A stretch of DNA of 37,931 bases, from the NCBI GenBank assembly GCA_016795025.1, contig JAEUIR010000018.1, forward strand, positions 1 to 37,931, given 5' to 3'. The notes beneath the pieces are model-generated. The model saw only the letters and a program-made list of their open reading frames with translations. It did not search any database and was not told the DNA's origin. Below are positions 1-8,942 of the stretch, piece after piece. This DNA comes from Phycisphaerales bacterium (GTDB lineage: Bacteria; Planctomycetota; Phycisphaerae; UBA1845; Fen-1342). The stretch's first letter is position 1, and each line of letters begins with the position of its first letter. The translations under genes were made by a program, and so were the position numbers.

Positions 1-1
1 T

Positions 2-1969
2 ACCGTGCTGGCGGTGCTGCGCCAGGGGGAAGTGATCCTCGAACAGCGTTCGAATCTGCTCAGGCAATCCGCCGCCGAATCCGCACGTACGCGCCAGAAC
101 CAGATCACAACCGAGCTGGCGGCTGCATTCGCGCGAGCATCCGAAGCCTGGAACAACGAAACGCTCGCCGGCCTGGACCTTTGGGCGGCGGATCTGATGC
201 AATCGCCGGCGTCGAATCAGTCCGTGCCGTGGCGCACCGTGTTGTTCGAAATGCGCCGCAATGACTGGGTCAATCTGCCGTTCACGCCGCTACAGCCGGA
301 TAACCCCGCGTCGCTCGTCGAGTTGTTGCCGATGAACGATCGCCCGGCGTACCCGGACAGTTCCGACGCACCGCCCGTAATGCCGTTCGGCGAACTCGCG
401 ACACGTGAAGAAATCGGGCCGCGTGCATACGGGCTGGTGGGTCTGGCGGCGGCCGACGCGCGGCGAAAGGACTGGTCGTCCGCGGCGGTGAGATTGCTCA
501 GTGCGGGGTTGGCTCTGGAAAATGAGCCGCGCTTTGTGCGCCATTCCTTCGGCGTGCGGCTGGCGCGCGTGGATGCGTTGCTGGCGGTCAACGACACCTC
601 CGAGGCGCTGCACGAATTGTCGCGCATCGCGGAGCGTTTCCCGCGCAGCCGACTGTCGCTCCTCGAAACCGCGCTGCTGGGAGAGCGCGCCGGGCGCATC
701 CGGGAGCTGGCCAGCGCCGCGAACGGTCCGGATCAGACTTCTAAAAGCGAGCGGCGCAATGCGACGCCCGACGCGCTGGAAACGTTCGGCGCGATGCTCT
801 CAGCGGCGACGACCAGCGCGCGCAAGCGAGCGGACGACGCCGCGCTGGCTGCGGAGCTGCGGGACGAAAGCCGCTGGACAGAATCCGGCGACGCCGTGCG
901 TTTTGTCACGATGCGACGCCAGGGCGCACCCACCATGGTCGTCGCGATCTCCACCGTCGGCGCCAGGCGACTCGCCATCGTTGGAGCGGCCACGGATGTG
1001 ATCTCGGCGTATTGGGGCTTGCAGGACTGGTCGGGCGAGTGGCGCGTGGTGCTGGCGGATCAAACGCCGATGGAAGACCGCATCATGACGCTCGGCAACG
1101 CCTTCGGCAACGCCGTCATCACCGCCACATCCGAATCGGTCAATCGCGCCAACGAATTGCAGATGCGGCAATTCTCATTGCTGATCTTCAGCGCGGCCGG
1201 CTCGGTACTCGCATGGATGGTCGTCATCTGGCTCATGCAAAACGTCATGGCACGGCAGCGCGAGCTGGTTGTGCTCCAGCGCCGATTCGTTGCCGACGTG
1301 AGCCACGAACTGAAAACGCCACTGGCGCTGATCCGGCTGATGGCTGAAACACTGGCCAGCGGCCGCCTGCGCGAGCAAGCGCGGGTGGATCACTACCTCT
1401 CGACGATCACGCGCGAGAGCGAGCGCTTGTCAGTGCTCATCGACAACATTCTGGATTTCAGCAACATGGAGGCCGGACGAAAGCGCTACGAATTGGGCCC
1501 GTGCAGCCTGAACCTGGTGGTGCAACAGGCCTGGGCGCTGTTCGAGCCGCAATTCGCGAAAGACGGCTTCATGGCGAGGTTGATTGTTCAGCCGGACATT
1601 CCGACGATTCGTGCTGACAGTGCTGCGCTTCAGCAACTTGTGGTGAACCTGCTGCAAAATGCGTATCGCTACGGGGCGGAGGGCAAATACGTCGCGCTCT
1701 CCGCGCAGCGTAGCGGCGACACCCTCGTGATCGAAGTCGAGGATCACGGCATCGGAATGACGCGCAAGCAAATGCAGCGCATCGGCCAGAGCTTCTTTCG
1801 CGCGGACGATCCGCGCGTGCGCAAGACGCGCGGCACCGGGCTGGGCCTGACGATCGTCAAGCACATCATCGCCGCGCACGGCGGCAAGCTCGTCATCGAA
1901 TCAAAGCCGGGAAAAGGCAGCGTCTTTTCGGTCCGCCTGCCGCTGGGCGGCGCGGCGCGGCGAGACTGA
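2..1969 (+). CDS. Membrane sensor histidine kinase (5' end outside window)
   Basis: The frame is open to the left edge, so the N-terminus is missing; the first in-frame start candidate is a GTG at 5, and residue numbers count from it. Residues ~1-385 form a long, poorly conserved sensor region with helical, TPR-like pairs around 138-235. A transmembrane helix follows at ~390-412. The kinase core comes next: H-box VSHELKTP with the phospho-acceptor H434, N-box with N548 and N552, G1 box DHGIGM starting at D580, and G2 box GTGLGL at ~610-615. No HAMP domain is evident between membrane helix and H-box. By family it autophosphorylates on His and passes phosphate to a response regulator; none is visible here, so the partner probably lies upstream. 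The sensed signal is unknown. Kinase call is secure; the sensor description is tentative. Confidence 0.9.
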   Translation, partial: TVLAVLRQGEVILEQRSNLLRQSAAESARTRQNQITTELAAAFARASEAWNNETLAGLDLWAADLMQSPASNQSVPWRTVLFEMRRNDWVNLPFTPLQPDNPASLVELLPMNDRPAYPDSSDAPPVMPFGELATREEIGPRAYGLVGLAAADARRKDWSSAAVRLLSAGLALENEPRFVRHSFGVRLARVDALLAVNDTSEALHELSRIAERFPRSRLSLLETALLGERAGRIRELASAANGPDQTSKSERRNATPDALETFGAMLSAATTSARKRADDAALAAELRDESRWTESGDAVRFVTMRRQGAPTMVVAISTVGARRLAIVGAATDVISAYWGLQDWSGEWRVVLADQTPMEDRIMTLGNAFGNAVITATSESVNRANELQMRQFSLLIFSAAGSVLAWMVVIWLMQNVMARQRELVVLQRRFVADVSHELKTPLALIRLMAETLASGRLREQARVDHYLSTITRESERLSVLIDNILDFSNMEAGRKRYELGPCSLNLVVQQAWALFEPQFAKDGFMARLIVQPDIPTIRADSAALQQLVVNLLQNAYRYGAEGKYVALSAQRSGDTLVIEVEDHGIGMTRKQMQRIGQSFFRADDPRVRKTRGTGLGLTIVKHIIAAHGGKLVIESKPGKGSVFSVRLPLGGAARRD

Positions 1970-2072
1970 AATCGCCTCGTGGTCGCGCTTTGCGATTACA
2001 ATTCGGCCGGCCGATGGCTGTGGCGGGGTGTTCGCCTGGATGCGCCGCATTGCAGCGCCGAGAGGAATAGCC

Positions 2073-3809
2073 ATGTTCACACGCCGTGTATTTTTGCGCG
2101 GGGGATTGGCCGCCATTGCGCTCGGACTTTCGCAGCGGGGCAAAGCGTGCGGTCCGCCGCGCCCGCGGACATCCCCGTTGGACACCACCATTCCACATCC
2201 CGGCTGCCTCGACACCGGCGCTCTCCCGGGCGACGCAAGCGCGCCGCTCGTGGCCATCCCTGATGCGCCGCGTAGCGTGGTGATCGACGGGCTGCCGTTT
2301 GAACCGTGGTTCACGGGTGATGATTTTGTCGAAGCACTCGACGTGCCGTTTCACATGCACACGGTCGGCGAACCGCAGCGGCCGCAGGAGCAGGCGCGCG
2401 TTGTCGTGATCGGCGGGGGGCTTTCCGGACTGGCGAGCGCGTATCTCCTGCGCGAGCATCAACCGATCACGCTTGAGATGTACCGCCGGTTCGGCGGTGT
2501 CTCGCGCGGCGAAGCATGGCGCGATCTGCCGTACTCGCTGGGCGGCGCGTATTTCATCACGCCGGATCGCGGCACGTTCTTATCGCACTTTTATCGTCGG
2601 CTCGGCCTGCACCGCGTGCGACGCGAAGCGCCGCCGGGCGATCTGTTCGAATCGCATGGCGCGATCCTGGACGATTGGTGGGAGTGCAACGCCTGCACCG
2701 ACGACGAACGCGCGGCGTTCGAGCGCTACGCCGCGGCCGTGCGGCATTTCGCAGACGAGAAATACCCGGATATTCCGCTGCCCGAAGAAGACTTCGACTG
2801 GATCATGGAACTCGATCAGCGCACGCTGTGGGAGGACATCGAGCAGCGCATCGGCATGCCCTTGCCCCGCCGCCTCGCCGAACCGATTCAGGCGTATTGC
2901 TATTCGTCATTCAACGCCGGTGCCCAGGATATTTCGGCGGCCGCGGGATGGAACTTCATCGCCGCCGAAGAGTACGGCCGGTGGGTGCTGCCCGGCGGAA
3001 ACGCTTACATGACGAATGAGCTTTGGCGGCGGCTTGGCCGGCTGGATCGCGATATTCGGCCGGAGTGCCGCCCGCACCATCTCCGAAGCGGTTGCATCGT
3101 GACGGATGTGCGGCTCGACGCCGGCGGCGTGCTGGTGACATACATGGATCAGCGCCGCAACATGCACACGATTGCGGCGGAGCGCGTGATTGTGGCCGCG
3201 CCGAAATTCGTCGCCAAACGATTCATCCACAATCTGGAGGCGCTCGACGCGGAAAAATGGAATGCGATTCATCAGGTGTTCACATATGGCTATCTGGTGG
3301 TGAATGTGCTGCTGAATCAGCCGGTGGAGCGCGATTTCTACGAAATCTGGATGCTGGGCGACAGCGACTTCCCGCTCGGATCGCCGGAGACGGACGAGCA
3401 GCGGCCGGTGACAGATTTGGTGAACGGCAGCTTTGCGACGCGCGAGACCGGCGGGCGGCATGTGCTGACTTTTTACTATCCCCTGCCGTTCGCGACTTCG
3501 CGATTCACGCTGCTGATCGGCGAGCCGCACGCGGATTATGCAGCGCGCATCGCGCCGCATGTCCGGCGATTGCTGGCGCGGCTGGGCATACCGGACAGCG
3601 CGGTGCAGCAGGTTCGCATGTCGCGCTGGGGGCACGCGATGCCGCTGGCGTCGCCGCGCGTGCTGGCGGATGGTCTGGCGGAGAAATTGCGGCGGCCCAT
3701 CGCGGATCGGATTTTCTTCGTCAATCAGGACAACTGGGCATTGCCGGCGGTGGAGACGTGTTTGCTGGAGGCGGAAACGATGACCGGGCGCGTGGAGGAA
3801 TTGTTGTGA
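2073..3809 (+). CDS. Tat-exported FAD-dependent oxidoreductase (amine-oxidase-like)
   Basis: An in-frame GTG lies at 2028, but the ATG at 2073 is preceded by GAGAGGAAT and opens a twin-arginine signal (MFTRRVFLRGG, then a hydrophobic stretch), so I chose it (578 aa). The Rossmann dinucleotide motif GGGLSG is at residues 114-119, followed by the acidic end of the second strand and an RFGG segment, as in flavin amine oxidases and phytoene-desaturase-like enzymes. The C-terminus (NQDNWALPAVETCLLEAE) matches the second FAD-contact region of that superfamily. The Tat signal implies export of a folded, cofactor-loaded enzyme to the periplasm. The substrate cannot be read from the sequence. The gene stands alone, 103 bp behind the kinase and convergent with the next gene. 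Confidence 0.85.
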   Translation: MFTRRVFLRGGLAAIALGLSQRGKACGPPRPRTSPLDTTIPHPGCLDTGALPGDASAPLVAIPDAPRSVVIDGLPFEPWFTGDDFVEALDVPFHMHTVGEPQRPQEQARVVVIGGGLSGLASAYLLREHQPITLEMYRRFGGVSRGEAWRDLPYSLGGAYFITPDRGTFLSHFYRRLGLHRVRREAPPGDLFESHGAILDDWWECNACTDDERAAFERYAAAVRHFADEKYPDIPLPEEDFDWIMELDQRTLWEDIEQRIGMPLPRRLAEPIQAYCYSSFNAGAQDISAAAGWNFIAAEEYGRWVLPGGNAYMTNELWRRLGRLDRDIRPECRPHHLRSGCIVTDVRLDAGGVLVTYMDQRRNMHTIAAERVIVAAPKFVAKRFIHNLEALDAEKWNAIHQVFTYGYLVVNVLLNQPVERDFYEIWMLGDSDFPLGSPETDEQRPVTDLVNGSFATRETGGRHVLTFYYPLPFATSRFTLLIGEPHADYAARIAPHVRRLLARLGIPDSAVQQVRMSRWGHAMPLASPRVLADGLAEKLRRPIADRIFFVNQDNWALPAVETCLLEAETMTGRVEELL

Positions 3810-3954
3810 GATGCGTCCCGATTCGGTAACTCCGCTTTTGTCTCCCTCGCAACCGCAAGGGGGTGCGGCGACGGATGAAGCACGGCGAATCTCGTGGGTA
3901 CATGATCCGCCATGCTGGTGGAGTGGTGCGAAAATACCGGCCCGTGTCATTCGA

Positions 3955-3985
3955 GGGGAGCATCGGCGAGACGCCGATGCTCCCC
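3955..3985. repeat. 14-bp perfect palindrome (dispersed-repeat type)
   Basis: GGGGAGCATCGGCG is followed by a 3-nt AGA loop and its exact reverse complement. It lies in the 217-bp gap between two convergent genes (ends 3809 and 4027). There is no T-tract on either strand, so it is not a canonical terminator, though it could act as a bidirectional one. From memory, the core ATCGGCGAGACGCCGAT recurs as an intergenic palindrome in planctomycete genomes; only one copy was noticed here. Confidence 0.75.
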
Positions 3986-4026
3986 TTGCATAGCGCGGGG
4001 CGGGCGAAGCGCTGCTTTTCGAATCA

Positions 4027-5913
4027 TCATCCGCCGCTGAGCAACTCCACAAACGGATCGATGTCGAAGTTATTCACGCGTGTGTCACAGTTGATGTCGG
4101 CATTTAGATAGTCGCAAGCGGGAAACTCCGTCGCGTACGCAGCCGGGTCAGACAGCGCGAGTACAAACGGGCTTATGTCAAAATTGTTGACCAATCCGTC
4201 GCAGTTCAAATCGCCGGGAGGAGCGCTGCGCACGGTCAGCGTGGCCGGAAAACTATTTACGCTGCCGCAGGCATTCTCTACAACGCAGCGCACGCCGAAC
4301 GAGCCGGTGCGGCCGATGACGCCGATACTGGTGCTCTCGGCCGCTGGCGGAATCGCGAAGGCCGATCCGCCGCCGGGGAGCGGCGTGGGGTCGTTGCCGA
4401 GCGTCACCCACACACCGGGCTGCGCTTCGAGTTGCCATTGATACGTCAGTGTTCCGGAACCGCCGGCATCGACGGAGAACCCAATTCCAACGTTGGAACA
4501 GGTAGTCGCGCACCTTGGGTGACGAAAGACCGTGGCACACGTGGGCACTTTGTGATAGTCGCCTGTGCGGATTTCGTTGAGGCGCTCGGTGGAAAGGGCT
4601 TCGGCGATGATGAAGACGTCATCGACAACACCGAGGAAGGTGTGATTTGTGTTGTCCGGGTTGTTTCCGATCAGCGTTCGCCGCCTTGTTCCATCGCCGG
4701 GATCGCCGGGGCCGGTGATTTCCGCGCCATCGACGTGCAGGCGAACGGTTTCCGCAGAATCGTCGTATACGGCCGCAACAAATTGCCATTCATTCGCGGT
4801 CGCAGGCAGGCCCTCTACGCGTCCGTTCCCAGTGGGGCCGCCGCCTTGCCCCGCATTGCAGTCCCAACCGTCTTCCTGGCCGCGATCGTCTATTCCAACG
4901 TGTCGCTGCGCGTTGCCGTCATTGTGCGAAATGAGCGCATGAACGCCGGTGGCGGCGCTCGGACGCGCCCATCCGCCCATCGTCAAGACGGGCTGCCTTG
5001 AGGGCTGAATACTAAGGTCTACTGCAAGCCAACTGGTGGCGTCCAACATCACGCCGAATTGATCATGCCCCCCGACGAAAACGGGAGGCGTAGATGACTG
5101 GGTTGGCCAATACGCATGGTGATTGCTTCCGCTGATATCGTGATACGTTCTATCGTTGAATGTGTAAAGCGCAAGAAGCGTGCTGAGCGGCGCAGGCGGG
5201 ATCGCTGCCAGACGGACGCGCCGCCCGGCTTCAAGTTGCAGCGGAATCCAGCCGCTGTCTTGCGACCATGCCTCCCAGCCCAATAGGCCTTCGAGGGTTT
5301 CGGTGAATTCAACATACGCAGCCCATTGGCCGGAAAACCCGCTTAGTACATACCCGTCGGTGTTTCGATTCAGCCAGACGTTGTCGGCCGTGAATACGGA
5401 TGAGCCGGGATCGCCTGAGTAGGTATCTGACGGATCATCTTCCACCGTTCTCGAAACTGGCGTGGCGCTCCCAACGACATCTACCCGCATCGTCGCGGAA
5501 CCGCCGCCATTGTTCACATTCGGCGCATCGTGAATAACCACCAGGCTCAAACCATCCGCTGTATCGGCGAACAACAAGTGGCTCGTGTCTTGCAATGGGC
5601 CGTAGGACCAATTAAGACCACATGACACATCATTCGAACCGCCATAGTTGTAGAACGCCGCCGCCGTGTCTGTCGTCTCCCACGCCCGGATGACGCCTAG
5701 GATGTTGCAATCAAAATCGCCCGCGCCCGGCGCTGATTCCTGCGCCACCTGTATCAGTGTTTGTCCGAATGCGCCGGTGATTGGGGCAAATGTAGGAAGC
5801 GCCAGAGACACAAGAAGCGCCAACCCAGGCAACTGCGGCCTTTGCGCCACGAAGATTCCGAGCGTGTGGTCGCGCAGGCATAGAAATCGATCCGCAGAAA
5901 TCGCGACTCTCAT
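4027..5913 (-). CDS. Secreted LamG / Ig-like / dockerin-like surface protein
   Basis: The ATG at 5913 is preceded by GGGAGAAG at good spacing; product 628 aa. A long basic N-region leads to a hydrophobic core at ~30-48, with likely cleavage near AFG at 48-50. Residues ~55-235 are an unassigned beta-rich region, ~246-445 a LamG/concanavalin-like lectin domain (LALYTFND ... DDVFIIAEALS), ~459-562 an Ig-like domain with a cysteine pair. Residues ~567-627 hold two calcium-loop repeats, GDLNCDGLVNNFDISPFV and INCDTRVNNFDIDPFV, the dockerin-like tail common on secreted planctomycete proteins. No catalytic domain is present. The role is probably binding or display at the cell surface; partner and ligand are unknown. 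It is a single gene, convergent with the oxidoreductase. Confidence 0.85.
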   Translation of the reverse strand: MRVAISADRFLCLRDHTLGIFVAQRPQLPGLALLVSLALPTFAPITGAFGQTLIQVAQESAPGAGDFDCNILGVIRAWETTDTAAAFYNYGGSNDVSCGLNWSYGPLQDTSHLLFADTADGLSLVVIHDAPNVNNGGGSATMRVDVVGSATPVSRTVEDDPSDTYSGDPGSSVFTADNVWLNRNTDGYVLSGFSGQWAAYVEFTETLEGLLGWEAWSQDSGWIPLQLEAGRRVRLAAIPPAPLSTLLALYTFNDRTYHDISGSNHHAYWPTQSSTPPVFVGGHDQFGVMLDATSWLAVDLSIQPSRQPVLTMGGWARPSAATGVHALISHNDGNAQRHVGIDDRGQEDGWDCNAGQGGGPTGNGRVEGLPATANEWQFVAAVYDDSAETVRLHVDGAEITGPGDPGDGTRRRTLIGNNPDNTNHTFLGVVDDVFIIAEALSTERLNEIRTGDYHKVPTCATVFRHPRCATTCSNVGIGFSVDAGGSGTLTYQWQLEAQPGVWVTLGNDPTPLPGGGSAFAIPPAAESTSIGVIGRTGSFGVRCVVENACGSVNSFPATLTVRSAPPGDLNCDGLVNNFDISPFVLALSDPAAYATEFPACDYLNADINCDTRVNNFDIDPFVELLSGG

Positions 5914-6172
5914 GTTCTTCTCCCAAGTCTGTACAACAAGAAGGGGCCCAACCGGCCAACAGTTTATCGCTGGGCGAATTGAACGGGAAGACGGGAATTA
6001 GCTCCGTTCCAATCCGGCCGCCCACTTTTTTTACGCGCGACGTCCCCTCGCACATTTGCCGAAAGCGCGAACAACCTGCGGCGATTTGCGTAAATCTGTA
6101 CGGCCCCGCGACGCCTGTAGCCTCCCGCAATATCATTGCCACGGCGCCGCGCCGGCGAAGGCGCACCGCCCT

Positions 6173-6513
6173 CTATTTGATGGGATGATGGATCGTGCAC
6201 CAATTCGAGCGATTCCGCGGCATCGCGAAAGCAATATCTCGGCGCACGAGCGTCGCCGCGCTGCCGCGATGGCCGAGCGTGGCGTTGGGCAGGGCGTCGA
6301 GCACGCGGGGTTCGACGTCTTTGTTGCAGCGCGGACAAAAGTCGCGGTGGATCGTGTGCTGCGTCACGACGGGTTGAATCGTCTCGGGGATGTCCTCGGT
6401 GATGCGGGTGCGCGTGCGCCGGCACTGTTGCAGCGGCCCGCCGCAGTCGGGACAGACTTTTGCCCAATGTTCGACGGAGCGATCGATGCGGATCGGCACC
6501 GGCCGGGATGGCC
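6173..6513 (-). pseudogene. IS66-type transposase remnant (zinc-finger region, frameshifted)
   Basis: On the minus strand the frame around 6499-6266 encodes RIDRSVEHWAKVCPDCGGPL, then a second CPRCN pair and LDALPNATLGHR. This is the order of the N-terminal zinc-binding region of IS66-family transposases. The preceding GHPG motif (6502-6513) is in a different frame, so a frameshift sits near 6500. After LGHR (6266) the conserved sequence is lost and the frame stops at 6173. There is no DDE catalytic domain and no intact inverted repeats were seen. I read it as a decayed insertion-sequence fragment. The flanks 5914-6172 and 6514-6801 hold nothing else I can support. Confidence 0.75.
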
Positions 6514-6801
6514 GTCGCGGCTGCCGCGTTCGGTTTGGTGTGGATCGGCATCATGCCCGAAGGCGTGGCCGGCGTAACGGACGAACGCGCGGCATGCGTA
6601 TGACATCCGCGCGCGCTCCTGGCGCAAGGGCTAAATCAAGGAAAAATCAGACAATCTTGCAGATGTGTGAAGGGTTACGTTGCTTTCAAAAAATGGCAAA
6701 AGTCGAGCTTAGCCGCTATCGCGTCGTCGCGAGGTCGTTCAAGGAAACGAGTCAGAGCGCGCTTCCGCCTATCCGAATTTACGCTTGAATCCCGTCGACG
6801 G

Positions 6802-8442
6802 TCATGTATCGCGCCCGGCGGTGAGTCGCTTGAGCAACGGGCCAAAGGCAAAAATCAGAAGGCCAGCGGAGCAGGACGTAATCACAAACAGCAGGAAAAA
6901 GTCCGCCTGAGTATTCGGCCCATCGGGCGAGCTCGCCAGGTGCCACGGAAGCCGTTGCTTGCCTTCGAGAATCGGCTCAACCATCGCGGCGACCTTTCCG
7001 GCGCCCAGATTGGCGATGAAGCTCGAGATAAACCACACGCCCATCAATAGCGACGTGTGCTCCTTTGGCGCAGCCTTCGTGACGTATGAAAGTCCTGTCG
7101 GCGAAAGCACGATCTCACCCACCGTCGCGACAAAGTAATTTGCGGCGATCAACCACATCGCCGCTTTGCGACCATCGGCCGCCTGCATCGCCGCCCATAC
7201 CATGAACAGATAACCCAAGCCAACGAAGATCAATCCGATCGAGATCTTGTACGGCTGAGAAGGGTTCGAGCGACGTTGCGAAAGCCAGGTCCACATCACT
7301 CCGGTGATCGGCGCGAAGACAATGATCAACCACGGATTGATCGACTGAAACCAGGTCGTCGGCACCTGAAAACCGCCAATCATGCGATTCGTGTCGCGGT
7401 CGGTAAAAATATTGATCGACGAGCCTGCCTGTTCAAATGAAAGCCAGAAAACCGCATTGAACAGCATGAAAATGAAGATCGAAGCAACGGGACCGCGATC
7501 GACAGATTTTTGCCTGATCGTGAACCAGGTCGCCCACGCCAACGCAAGTCCGGCCGCGACGCCCACGAACCAGGCCTGACTCACAAACTTGTCGAATTTC
7601 TGTAGCGCCCCGACATGAAACCCGTAAGCTACAAAGGCGGCAATCACCACGCCGATCGGTAAGAACAATCCCGCAATCGACCCGTTCGAATTCTCCGGCG
7701 GCAAGCCGATATTGGAAATCAGCTTCGGGCGCAGCGCCACGTACGCCGCAAGGCCCAGCAACATGCCAACCGCTGCTGCGCCAAAACCCCAGTGCCAGCC
7801 AACCAACTCGCCCAGCGTCCCGACAACGTACACCTGTAACGCCGCGCCAAGGTTGATGCCCATGTAAAAGATGCCAAACGCGGTTTCGCGACGAGGGTCG
7901 CCCTGTTGATATAACTGCCCAACCATGACGGAGACGGATGGCTTGAAATGCCCGGTGCCCAGCACGATTAGCGCCAAGCCAAAAACGAACACCGTCATGT
8001 TATAGGGGCCATGCTCGATCATGGGCGTTCCGCAAACACCCAACATGATGTGTCCCAGCGCGATGAGCAGACCACCGACGATCATCGAGCGGTGCGTGCC
8101 GATAAGTTTGTCCGCAATCATGCCGCCGATGATGGGTGCCAGATACGCCAGCCCGGTGTACCAGCCGTAGGCGGTGTTCGCGACAGCATCGCTCCACCCC
8201 GCGCCCGGATTAAAACCGGGCGGCGCTCCCGTCGGAGGATTGCGCATGCCGTTCTGCGGCGTGGTTAGATATAGCACTAAGATGCCACGCATTCCGTAAT
8301 AACTGAATCGCTCCCACATCTCTACGAAAAAGAGCAGAAATAAGCCGGTCGGGTGGCCCATGAAAGTAGACGCGTTGTGAGCCGAATCACCGGTGTGAAG
8401 TCCTGGCGCAGGATACCTGACGGAAGCGCTTTGTGGTGTCAT
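6802..8442 (-). CDS. POT-family proton-coupled peptide transporter
   Basis: The ATG at 8442 follows GAGGA at 7-nt spacing and begins MTPQSASVRY. The open frame continues 264 bp upstream but that part has no transporter character, so I start here (546 aa). The first helix carries EMWERFSYYG, the ExxERFxYYG proton-coupling motif of POT/PTR2 carriers. FYMGINLGAALQ (second family signature) and about a dozen or more hydrophobic helices follow, as expected for a 500-550 aa inner-membrane di/tripeptide:H+ symporter. It is a single gene on the same strand as the phage-head island but separated from it by that island's terminator. Family assignment is firm; substrate preference is unknown. Confidence 0.92.
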   Translation of the reverse strand: MTPQSASVRYPAPGLHTGDSAHNASTFMGHPTGLFLLFFVEMWERFSYYGMRGILVLYLTTPQNGMRNPPTGAPPGFNPGAGWSDAVANTAYGWYTGLAYLAPIIGGMIADKLIGTHRSMIVGGLLIALGHIMLGVCGTPMIEHGPYNMTVFVFGLALIVLGTGHFKPSVSVMVGQLYQQGDPRRETAFGIFYMGINLGAALQVYVVGTLGELVGWHWGFGAAAVGMLLGLAAYVALRPKLISNIGLPPENSNGSIAGLFLPIGVVIAAFVAYGFHVGALQKFDKFVSQAWFVGVAAGLALAWATWFTIRQKSVDRGPVASIFIFMLFNAVFWLSFEQAGSSINIFTDRDTNRMIGGFQVPTTWFQSINPWLIIVFAPITGVMWTWLSQRRSNPSQPYKISIGLIFVGLGYLFMVWAAMQAADGRKAAMWLIAANYFVATVGEIVLSPTGLSYVTKAAPKEHTSLLMGVWFISSFIANLGAGKVAAMVEPILEGKQRLPWHLASSPDGPNTQADFFLLFVITSCSAGLLIFAFGPLLKRLTAGRDT

Positions 8443-8639
8443 TGATTCCTCGATGGAAAAGTCAGAACAGCCAAAATCGAGCGGATCGAGTGTGTGGATT
8501 GTACGCGGTTGAAGAACCGCCACAAGATATAAGCAAATGGGATCAATCCGAAAGAGTTTCGCGAACCACCAACGCGGGGGCGTTGGCGGCGATACGGGCG
8601 TGTTCGGGTTGGCGGACGCGAGTAGTCCCCCCAACGAAC

Positions 8640-8685
8640 AAAAAAACAGGCGCTGTCGCGAATGCTGTTTCACCCGCGACGGCGC
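8640..8685 (-). terminator. Rho-independent terminator of the phage-head island
   Basis: Read on the minus strand, an 11-bp stem (8675-8685 with 8650-8660, one mismatch) and 14-nt loop are followed by CTG and a run of seven T (8640-8646). It lies 41 bp beyond the last island gene and upstream of the transporter start at 8442, so it should end the island transcript. Confidence 0.75.
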
Positions 8686-8726
8686 TCGCTTAAGTCGTTG
8701 ACGCAAAATTGCTTTACAGACCGGGC

Positions 8727-8942
8727 CTATGCGCTTCCCTTCCCCGCGTCCTCATGCGCAATCCCCAAAATCAGCGCCACGCCAACGCTCAGGACCGATA
8801 GCACCGATTCTTCCGACATCCCCAATCCCGCGCTCCCGCCCCACGCCGCGATCACCGTCGCCAGCGCCACTTGCACCTTGCGGCTTCGTAGCGGCCATAG
8901 CCACCGCTGCCACCCGACAGCCGTTTTCGATTCATTGCCCAT
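8727..8942 (-). CDS. Small two-helix membrane protein, holin-like
   Basis: 71 aa. The ATG at 8942 overlaps the end of the preceding gene by 11 bp and has a GGGGGAA ribosome binding site, so translation is probably coupled. A basic segment (LRSRK) precedes a first hydrophobic stretch at ~24-42, then a short SEES turn and a second hydrophobic stretch at ~46-62 with a charged tail. This size and layout are typical of small phage holins and of proteins placed late in phage operons. It is the last gene of the island. No sequence motif proves pore formation; an unrelated small membrane protein remains possible. Confidence 0.6.
   Translation of the reverse strand: MGNESKTAVGWQRWLWPLRSRKVQVALATVIAAWGGSAGLGMSEESVLSVLSVGVALILGIAHEDAGKGSA

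Noticed and set aside
2907-4052. 381-codon minus-strand frame opposite the FAD oxidoreductase
   Set aside because: Antisense to conserved FAD-contact sequence, starts in the intergenic palindrome region, and no recognisable domain.
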